Shown here: positions 44,432 through 53,620 of the stretch, piece after piece | Layout of the letters: every line of letters begins with the position of its first letter | How positions within the stretch are numbered: position 1 is the first letter of the stretch | From: Nectonema munidae | Taxonomy: Eukaryota > Nematomorpha > Nectonematoida > Nectonematidae | Assembly: GCA_030549495.1 (NCBI GenBank) | Contig: JAUIRK010000819.1 | Location: 300,501-364,500, forward strand | Direction of reading: 5' to 3' | DNA length: 64,000 nt | Translations under genes and position numbers: made by a program | Notes under the pieces: generated by a model | What the model saw: only the letters and a program-made list of their open reading frames with translations | Databases searched by the model: none | Told to the model about the DNA's origin: nothing

Positions 44432-45011
44432 TGCAAATACTGTATGTAAACCTTTGGAAGTAAAATTAAACATTGTAATCAATTTTCTTTGAAGTGTTAG
44501 ACTATTTGTTTAGCGCATTTTTATTTATTTTTGAATTAAATTTCCGCGTATTTTGAATTAATTTTTTTGCATATTCTAATTTTTATATTTCATTGATATC
44601 CAAAATAAATTTTTAGTGAACACCTAATTTTTCTGTATCTAAGATACAGAAAAAAGTTTGTCACAATTGAATACAAAAACACTGTTTCATAGCTTCTACA
44701 TCTAATGGAAAGAATGTTCCAAAACTTTACATATTCAGTATTTGAAAAGTACAAAACAATGCATGTCATAGAAAACCTCTCCAATGCACGCCGAACCCCA
44801 CCCACATAACGAGAACGTTGAGGCAAGCGCGAGGATGAATGGACTTGCACAGCGCGCAAAGGTCAACGCGTGTAAAAGACAATTACACTTTAATTAGGAA
44901 GTAACAATAGGCAAAAAGTTGTTTGTATATAAAGAGTAGTGCTGCGTAGTAATAATGCTATTGTTTCCTTACTTGAAAAAGGCGTAATGATTTTCCTTTG
45001 TTTGGAGTTGT

Positions 45012-45030
45012 GAGAGAGAGAGAGAGAGAG
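45012..45030. repeat. (GA)n microsatellite
   Basis: Nine GA units followed 50 bases later by a CG/GT-alternating stretch at about 45084-45112. Confidence 0.85.
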
Positions 45031-47062
45031 TTTTAAAAAAGATGCAAAAAGAGTTCACACTTTCCAATTTTCCTTGTCTTCGTGCACGCGCGCGCGTGCT
45101 CGTGTGTGTGAGAGTGAGCGAGACAGGCAGCTCACATTTTTTTCATTTCAAAGTACTGCAAACCCTTTTCACTTGAACTTTCCATTCCAAGAGGATGGAG
45201 AGCCACAACGTTTCGCTTTAATTAAAGTTTAGACTTCATTTTTTATATATATATATATATATTAAGATAAGATGTTGTTGAAGCATCTGATCACATGAAT
45301 CACTCCATGTCCAATAAAGCTGATTTCCAGTTTTGGCAAAATGATTACACTGCATTTATTTGTGGTTTTAATAAAAGGCACATACTACTACTATTTTGTA
45401 AAATTGTCACGTTTTTTTCCAGTAAAACAAACATATAACGTATCGAATAAATAAATACATACATACACATATATATGATCTATATATAATTAAATAAATA
45501 AAAAAACACATTTTCACTTGTATAGAACACACACACACACAGTGAGAAAATAGGCTTGTGTGTTTTTTTATTTTATTTCAAATGTAATTGCGTGATAATG
45601 CTGGTAGTATTGAGATGTATAAGTTTCATGTGAAATAGCGTCTATTTGGAAAAGGATAGCATCTTCTTTCTTCAAATATATAAATCTCTCATAATGAAAA
45701 CGAGTTAATAATTTAGGGTTGAAATTTGCTTTGGGGAGGAGTGTATCATGGAATGTTCATTTTTAAAAATCTAAATAACTAAATAATAACTGTATAACTT
45801 GCTAACGCTAAAAAGGATGAAGCCATTCAATAACATCTCATAATTTTATTCAGTATAATCAATTACATATTAGTTTGCATTTGCCTAGAATTTCCTGGAT
45901 TAAATTTGTTCCATTTGTGATTTGATATAATAAAAATGGGGAGACACCCGGTCTGTGAAAGTCATTCTGTTTTACAATATTCAGTATCTACATATTGCTG
46001 CCATGTACCTAGAATTTGCTTTGTATTTAATTTGATACTTTTCTTTCAATAAAACAAAAAGTAGTTTATTCGCAATCCCAAAATATAGGAATAAAAATCA
46101 TTCAAGTTCTTTTCCCAATATTTTATCTAACAGTAGCTTAGTGCGTCAATGAGATTATTACATGTCAGAAAATTTTTCATTTTAATTGATTGAACAGCTA
46201 GAAAATTAAACAAAATCTATTGAAATCTATTGAAACTGTAAAACTACTGTTATAGTGTTAACTGTTTTTTACCAATGAATATTTTGTAGAGAAGATTTCA
46301 CTAAGTTTTACATCTTACCAATTTTACAGGAAAGGATCAAAGATTATGGAAGATTATTAAGTAATTTCACTTGTCTCTTAGCAATTCTAAAATGTCATTA
46401 TACATTTCTATTTTCTCTTCCTAAAATTCTCCTTTCTTCAACACTTTATCTCTAATGCTATATTCACATTTCAGTTTTGTTTACTAAAATTAAAAAGTTT
46501 AGTAATAATCGATTTGCCAATAAGTTTTAAAAATTTAACCTGGAAGACTTAAAATTAATCAAACCAAAATATTTTAATATGTAAATTCAAATAATGAATA
46601 ACTGAACCAGTAAATTTAAGGAAAAAATATATTAATTAAAATTTAATGCAAAAATATCTTCCCTTGAAAAAATAGATATCATACGGATAGGCCGCTATTT
46701 TTGAGATTTAAGAATATCAGTGTATGTGGGTGTCTAATGTCGATATGCATGTACTATGTAGGTAGTATGTATGATGCATGCATCTATCTATGTACTACCC
46801 CTCTATACATGCATGTATGCTTGTATGTGTGTAGTATGTCAGTGGCTTTTTGTGTCAGACGCTTATAATTTATACAAATAAATAGTAAAGTTTGTGTCAA
46901 GAATGTCAAAAAAAGTATATATACTTATATATGTATGTATGTATGTACTTTTGCATTAACACTGTAAATGTAACCTCACCCAAACACTTGTATTAACCCT
47001 AAGATTAATTCTAATACTAACATTAATACTAATTCCACACTAATCCTAACCGCAACAATTGC

Positions 47063-47074
47063 TCCCCCCCCCCC
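47063..47074. repeat. poly-C tract
   Basis: A run of twelve C bases ending in GCAGG. Confidence 0.8.
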
Positions 47075-48659
47075 GCAGGACATCAACAGGTCAAATAAGC
47101 TTAAACGTTTTTCATTTTTCTCATTAAAATTGAAGTGTTCCAGAAAATTGAAAATTAGTCCAGTTCTTTCAACTTTTCATTTTTGACATGTATGTTTTAA
47201 AATTTTCTTCATATTTGTTTAGATTTTTATTTTTGTTTTATTGCTATTATTAATTTATATTAACGTATATAACACTTATAGGATATTTAGTCTAAAATGA
47301 CCTGATTTATGAATCATAATTATTGGTTTTTTAACAAAATATCTATCTTGATAAATTTTGAGAATGACTACACATGGTATTTCCACACTTCTCATAAAAT
47401 ATTTGTATTTAAAAAATCTATCAAAAATGATTTATATATGACAGCTAATATCAAAATTAAGATTTTTATTGAAATAACTTATAAAAGTTTTTTGCGCATA
47501 TTTACTCTTTTACAAGTTTATAGAATTTAGTAATGAAGTTCATTTTTTATCTGTCAAAAAATCAATCAAACATGTCAATTAATGTCAAATATATAAACTC
47601 AAAATATTTGCCTTGTCTGCAAATTAGGTATCTCGATAAGGACTTATTTTGAAGTCAAAAGATTTTAGTTTGAATGCAAATGATTTATTTTGAACAGACT
47701 TTACACGATCTCAGAGCTTTCCTCTTAAAGAATCTTCTTGATGAACTTAGGCTTTCTATCAGCGCTATTTATTCTCAGGTAATATGAAAAGATATTCAGT
47801 CTGAATATTTGTTAACTAATTCCAGTAGAAAAGTTGTTTTCCTCATGAAACAATTGGTGATGTTAATTCTTCAATTACCAAAAGTTGTCGATCTTCATCA
47901 TCTAAAATCTAAATAATGATAGTTAAATACAATTCAAAATATAAAATTATTTTGATAGCGACTAAATCTTCACATATTTTAGACATCTGTAACACTTTTG
48001 ATAACTCTGACAAATTGAAATTTTTTGATTTCTCATCCATCTTAATGAAATTATAATTGTAATCTTAGCTGCTAAGAAAAAGATGTAATGATTTTTCATT
48101 TGGAAAAGAGCAATTTCTGGTTCACAGTCAATATCTTTTTTGAAACATCCAACATCATTACAAGACTTCCTACTTCATTGGAACATCGTAGATATTCCAT
48201 TTATGCAAGATACATGCTTCTTTCTTAAAATTGTGTATCACATTTTTAAAACAACTATGCTGGCTAAAAATCAGAGACCTAGGAGTTACTATTAAAGTTT
48301 TCTTTTGGTCACACGTTCTCTTCTCAATTTGTTTTCAAGTCACCTCCTTCCCTCATACTCATCTTCAAAAAATTTATATTGTATTTTGGTTTTATTTTTT
48401 CTAAATAAATATTTCATACTCAACATCATTGAAGAAAGTATAATAAACTAAAAATTATAGAAAACTGTATATTTGTACTATATAACCACTATATAACCAT
48501 TTTTTGAAGATATAAATGTTATTTTTTTGTAAAAAACTGATTTTCAGGCATATATAACTAATTCAATTGACACTTTCAAATATTTTTTAACCGCTTTTGC
48601 AAAAAATAAAATACAGAAATGAAGTAAGCATAGTGGAGTTTGTATAAAAAAAAGTATGT

Positions 48660-48798
48660 TTAACCCATTTACGACCAATTTTCCTATTTTGGAACATAAG
48701 TAATTTCATCTTCGTCTGCTTTTTTCAATGACTTTAAATATAAATCGTCTGCGTTTTTTTTAGATATCCTCTGCTTTGCTTGGTCTTAAATGGGTTAA
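48660..48798 (+). mobile_element. TTAA MITE, subfamily 2, copy 2
   Basis: TTAA at both ends with 10-bp inverted ends TTAACCCATT / AATGGGTTAA (one difference). It contains TTTTGGAACATAAGTAATTT, CATCTTCGTCTGCTTTTTTC and TAGATATCCTCTGCTTTGCT, matching 41454-41582 in the reverse orientation there. Confidence 0.9.
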
Positions 48799-49739
48799 TT
48801 TGAAGGATATTTTTAGAGAGAAAATAATCCTTAGTAAAAATTTTTATTGATGATTTTCAGTGAAGTAGCGATTTTTATCTCTATGCGCTTGAAACTGTAT
48901 AGAAATATAACTTTTCAAGAGTGTATTTGAAATAAACGCAAAGTTATAAATGATATCTAGGGATAAATTCACAATTTTATAAATGCATAGGATTTCAAAT
49001 GATTCTCTATCATAATAAATCAGTTGGAAAGATGAATTGTCATACTATGCTTTTGAAAACCGTGGTAACGTTGAACCAACATCCACAAAAAGAGCTGCTT
49101 GTTTCCTTTGTGTTTCGAAAGGATACAGGACGTCAAGGCAATGTACAAAAAGCAGAAAAAATGGTGTGTTAAAATCATTCTAAAATTTCTTCTTCAATTT
49201 GCTTTTATTCGATTTACAATAACAATTTTTAACGCCATCTCAAAACACTTTTGTTGAAAATCAGGTTTTTAACTGTTTCAGAAGGATTTTAATTTTTTTT
49301 CTGAAAATATATACTATATGAAATTATAAACATTTGCATGATGGTTGTGAATATGATTTTTATATATCGATGTTTAAAAGTTAAGCGCAAAAAACATAGC
49401 ATCCGTCAAGCGAGGGATTATTAAAGATGTATGAATATTTTTGAAGATTTTTGAGGCTATTTTGGTTTGTACTTTTACACATTTTCACACTCTAATTGCA
49501 AAAAATGCATCCATAAATGAAACTAGCAAAGTCGATTTAGTATAAAAACAGATATTTTTTAAAAATTTGAAAAATGTTTTATTTTCTCTCAGTTTTTAGA
49601 CGAAAACCGCAAATTTAATAGAAATGCGAATTAGCTTTTTTTGTAAAAAGTATCCATGTGTATTGATAAAATTAAATATATATAAGTGTTATGCGTTCAA
49701 AACTCTATATAAATATAAATTTTCAAGGAAGACACGTAG
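48799..49739. other. no gene recognised
   Basis: AT-rich. A TTAA followed by CGCCATCTCA at 49229-49240 is another copy of the piggyBac terminus of elements B and C, without a partner nearby. Confidence 0.45.
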
Positions 49740-50440
49740 GGTTCTACGACAACTGCTCCCTAAACCTTTGCCCCTGTAGGACAACTGCCCCCCCCCCCCT
49801 TTTCTCGAAATTTTCCATCTTGCCATTTGTAAGTATTTGCTAAAGCACCACTTTCTGTGTACCTGATCCTTGCAAATATTGTTTGCACTTTCACATTTTG
49901 TAAATATTTCTAAATCACCATTTAATGTTATATATGTATATAGGGCACTTCTCCTATACTTTTATCTTTGGAACTTTTTTGTGTTTGTCTGTCATTCTAA
50001 ATTAATTCCTAACTTCACTGTCCTTATTTCACAACACATACATCATGGAGTTCATCCGAAGTGAACGTGGAAAAATGAAGTTTATTTATAAAGGATACAT
50101 CTATGTGTGAAGCAGAAAGAATTGGCAAATAATGTTACATCTTATGTATGTGAAAAACGTCGCCAAGATAACTGCAAAGGCAAAGTATAAGTTTGTGAAA
50201 ATGAAATAGATGGTCATGTAAATGATCACACACTTGCTGTTGACCTATCCCGCCTTGAAGATACAAACAAGCTGCCGGGCTCCTCATCCCATTCCTTCAA
50301 ACATATCCGACTTGATCATTCCTTCCGAGTACAAAAAAACATATAATGAAGACATTGGTCACTTCTTATGTGTTACCATTTCTTCCAAGGTGGGGGCAGT
50401 TGTCCTACGGGGCAGTTATCGGGGCAGTTATCCTGATACC
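49740..50440 (+). mobile_element. MULE (FLYWCH type) with sub-repeat ends
   Basis: Flanked by a 9-bp duplication with one difference: GACACGTAG (49731-49739) and GACACTTAG (50441-50449). The left end is GGTTCTACGACAACTGCTCC, then GACAACTGCCCC with a poly-C run. The right end, reversed, is GGTATCAGGATAACTGCCCC, followed by two more units. A FLYWCH-domain remnant lies inside. Length 701 bp, so most of the transposase is deleted. Confidence 0.88.
50045..50235 (+). pseudogene. FLYWCH zinc-finger remnant
   Basis: ATG at 50045 gives MEFIRSERGKMKFIYKGYIY V, the first half of a FLYWCH domain (S-x-R-G-x-x-K-x-x-Y-x-G-Y-x-Y). After a one-base shift, KELANNVTSYVCEKRRQDNC KGK continues with the paired cysteines, then VCENEIDGHVNDH with the closing histidines. 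One stop lies between. This is the DNA-binding half of a MULE transposase; the catalytic half is absent. Confidence 0.78.
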
Positions 50441-50867
50441 GACACTTAGTTATTAGATTAGCTACACATCATATCCAAAATTGTTGAAAACTTTTAATTT
50501 TTGACTTGATTGATAATTTTGACATAAGGCTAGTATTTTGAAGAGATATAATTTTCTTTGATTGCTGAGAAATTTGTATCAAAAATTGATATTATTCAAA
50601 GATCAAATTGACATGTTGCTGTCTCATACATATCAAAAACTTGCTGTCTCACGGGTTAAGGCCGATTTAGAAATTGGTTAAGAACTTGTCAACTTTCATC
50701 AAATTGAGGAACAAATTTGAATATTCCAAATCCGCAATAGAGTGTATTATACTTAAAAAAATAAAAACAAATTGGCATAAATGTACAGACTATGCTTGAC
50801 TTAATTGATATTTGACTAGTTTGCGCTGAATTTGTTCATTTGAATTTAATTAAAAAATGTCACTATC

Positions 50868-51823
50868 GGATCTTTCCTGTTTGGTAGACGTCACTGAAAT
50901 CTATTTTAAATAAAAAAATTTCCTACGTATTTTTGTCCGTAAAATTCGAAAATGATAACTGTTTTTTGAAGAAATATATAGTTTTAGTAGTATGCTGACA
51001 TACCTAACCTAACTTAACCTATATATTTTGCAGATTTGCGCAAACGATATCCTAAACCATCCTGAAAAAATCGGCGGTCTTGGCAAATCACTAGAAGTTG
51101 ATGAAACTGTTTATTCTAAACGGAAGTACGACAAAGGCAGCAGTCTTCCAGAACAGTTGATGTTTGTTGGAATATCTAGAAAGGATGGCAAAGTTTTTCT
51201 TTGTGCAGTTGAAAAAAGAGACAGGGCAACGATTCAATCCTGCATAAAACAATGCATTAAGCCTGGCACAACGATTTTCAGTGACATACAGCGGGCTTAT
51301 AGCGGCATAGAGAGGTTTGATTTCAAGCACTTCACTGTCAACCACACTGAGAATTTTGTCCACTTCAAAACTGGCGCTCACACCCAGCAGATCGAGCTTA
51401 CCTGGAATATTCTAAAAAGAAGAAACAAAATTCACTGTGGAACTGCAAGGGTCATGATTGATTCCTATCTGTGCGAGTTTATCTGGAAACGCTGTCATTC
51501 TGGAAGCGACTATTTAACTGAAATATTGAGAAGTATTGCCAATTTCGATGTAAAATAAAGAAATACATCATTTTCTTTCCTTTTTATGTTCATAAAGTAC
51601 TTTGAAAAATATTAATTGAATAAATTTGAAAATAACCTAAATTTTATTAAACTTTGTGTTTCTTCAGTAATAGATAGGAAAAAATAACTTTCAAACCATT
51701 TTACTCAAAAACCAGAAGTTTCTTCAAAAAACAGTTATCCTTTTCGAACTTTACGGACAAAAATACGTAAGAAAAATTTATTTAAAATAGATTTCAGTGA
51801 CGTGCACCAAACAGAAAAGACCC
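50868..51823 (+). mobile_element. Merlin element, both ends present, internally shortened
   Basis: Flanked by an 8-bp duplication with one difference: TCACTATC (50860-50867) and TTACTATC (51824-51831). The terminal inverted repeats are about 105 bp: left GGATCTTTCCTGTTTGGTAG, right reversed GGGTCTTTTCTGTTTGGTGC, continuing through CGTCACTGAAATCTATTTTA, CGTATTTTTGTCCGTAAA and ATAACTGTTTTTTGAAGAAA. The transposase inside lacks its N-terminus, so between the left repeat and the coding region sequence has been lost. Length 956 bp. Confidence 0.92.
51031..51558 (+). CDS. Merlin transposase, catalytic part
   Basis: An uninterrupted frame of about 175 codons ends at TAA 51556-51558. It starts QICANDILNHPEKIGGLGKS and keeps the Merlin/IS1595 signature: LEVDETVYSKRKY (first aspartate and K-R-K-Y), TIFSDIQRAYSGI (second aspartate) and HTQQIELTWNILKRR (the I-E-x-x-W glutamate). 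VNHTENFVHFKTGAHTQQ precedes the latter. All three catalytic acids are present. There is no ATG at the front; TTTTGCAG at about 51027-51033 looks like a splice acceptor, so the missing N-terminal zinc ribbon was probably on an upstream exon that is now deleted. The intact frame suggests recent decay. Confidence 0.85.
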   Translation, partial: QICANDILNHPEKIGGLGKSLEVDETVYSKRKYDKGSSLPEQLMFVGISRKDGKVFLCAVEKRDRATIQSCIKQCIKPGTTIFSDIQRAYSGIERFDFKHFTVNHTENFVHFKTGAHTQQIELTWNILKRRNKIHCGTARVMIDSYLCEFIWKRCHSGSDYLTEILRSIANFDVK

Positions 51824-52754
51824 TTACTATCAAATTAAAAGTAGTGTAAACTATATACATTGATAAATCTTTGTGGGACCTTATGAGCCGCTGGATTATA
51901 ACAACTAAACTTGGTATAATAAGTAACTGACATTGCTCGTATATCACTATTATATATTACATCTGAAGGAATAAGTAGGATACGTGAAATAACTATATGC
52001 TTCAAAATTACTTTATGTTGTAGCAAAATTTGTTTCGTTAAAACAGAGAATTTTGCAAAATTTTTTATCCAATCAGACTCAAAAGTTTGCGAACTCCGTG
52101 ATGCCTACAATGGCAAAAAAACCATACCTTTTCAAATATATAATATATAGATGATTGAATCCAAATTGAGAATAAATGATAGCAGAAAAAGTGATAGATA
52201 AATTGGGATTTTAGAAACACAGAATAGAATGGCAAGAAGATAAGATTCAAAATAGAATTTCAAGAACTCCTCTCCTCAAACTTGTGTGGTATGTCAACTT
52301 GAAAAAAAAGTGGAAAAAGAAGTTTCATGTTATTTTTGGTTGATTAATTTTTACATTAATTTGAATTTGAAAAATCGTGGTGGAGTGTTGAATTAATCAA
52401 ATTTCTTAAAAATTATAAATAAATGAAAGATGAATCTCATGACAATTGCATGAACAGCATTATAAAGCCCAAAGAATGATTGATTGCTTTAGTACAATGA
52501 AATATTTAAAAATGTTCCTATAATAATTCATACTTTCCATATTTTAATAAGAGATGAATATTTCGAAGAAAGAAAAATAATTGCATAATATATTATCTAT
52601 TTACCTTAAAGATGTTTCTCAAAAACAATCAAATGCGCTACTAAGGAGGAGAGACAATTTTCAAATTGTCTTCAGACAATTTTATTCATTTAATTAAAAT
52701 TTGAGAACAGTTACTCAACATTTCAATTATTGATAAGCCCCTCTCCCTATTTAC

Positions 52755-52800
<46 letters not shown>

Positions 52801-53330
52801 ATAAAGATGTGTCTATTTAAATTATTCTGTCTAATTGATTGGAAATAAAATTTAAATTGGCATTATTGAAATTTAGATTAATAATATAGCATATATATAA
52901 TATATAACTTGTAGTACACATATACAAGAAAGAAGGGAAGCAGGATGATGATGATGAGTGGAGGAAGATGATGATTGGCATCATGATTATCATTGTTTTT
53001 ATTAATCGTGAGGATAGACGTCAAAATAACATTATCATTATTATTTAAGAATTAAAAAGTCTATTTATACCAATACGTGTCTTGCGAGCATTTTTGCAAT
53101 GTTGAAATGCCAATGATTGGTAGAATAAGAAACAATATAATTAGGAACTTCTTATATATCTGTATTGCTATCCATATATCCTTTGCCATATATATATATA
53201 TACATATATTTAGAAGATAGAAGTAAATTTGTATTCAGCAGCAAGTATAAAATAAAATTGAAAGATTTTTTTGTAAACTCTAAAACTTTTTCACCATAAC
53301 TATCACTACGACTACTAATACCAAAGTGCA
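51824..53330. other. no gene recognised
   Basis: AT-rich with a long (TA)n tract. Short open frames carry no motif. Confidence 0.45.
52759..52797. repeat. (TA)n microsatellite
   Basis: About 19 TA units without interruption. Confidence 0.95.
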
Positions 53331-53620
53331 TCATCAGTCATTCGTCGAGATTTGAGGAGTGGAAGCCTCACTGCATCATCCTCACCTGCAGCGCGATTAA
53401 ACTTATCTAGTGTGGTTGATCGCAGTGGGAGAGTGCTATACTTTCCTTGTTGGAATAAGAAGAGCCCTGGCTTCTTTCCAGTTCACGCCGTCTATTCCAG
53501 CTTATTATGTATTCTCTTCCCGGAATCCACTCATCAAATTCATCTTCATCAGCTTCATCCTTCTTTGATAGCCACAGTACAAACTTTACGCATACATGGT
53601 AGGAATATATAATTACTTTT
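53330..53620 (-). other. GC-richer block, candidate coding exon, gene unknown
   Basis: Base composition and near-absence of stops in several frames set this block apart from its surroundings. On the minus strand one frame reads FVLWLSKKDEADEDEFDEWI PGREYIISW (about 53590-53490). Another frame, open from about 53475 to the stop codons near 53320, reads GKYSTLPLRSTTLDKFNRAA then GEDDAVRLPLLKSRRMTDDA LWY. CTGCAG|GTGAGG inside is a possible donor. A plus-strand frame (53352-53612, GSLTASSSPAARLNLSSVVD) is open too. The minus strand looks more protein-like (balanced charged residues). It may be a last exon with an internal short intron. No family recognised. Confidence 0.3.

Larger units (their letters stand above)
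44432..48659. other. no gene recognised; simple repeats and a GC-richer block
   Basis: At 44780-45120 there is a GC-richer block (GCACGCCGAACCCCACCCAC, GCGCGAGGATGAATGG) followed by (GA)n and CGCGCGCG sequence, which may be a promoter or first-exon region. 46720-46960 is a low-complexity region of TATG/CATG-type repeats. 46980-47060 holds a CTAA/TACTAA-rich stretch. No exon could be supported. Confidence 0.4.

Noticed and set aside
46980-47060. Interstitial telomere array
   Set aside because: The CTAA-like words are irregular and no TTAGG array of more than a few units is present.
51091-51381. Minus-strand open frame over the Merlin
   Set aside because: It is antisense to the catalytic frame that carries all family motifs.
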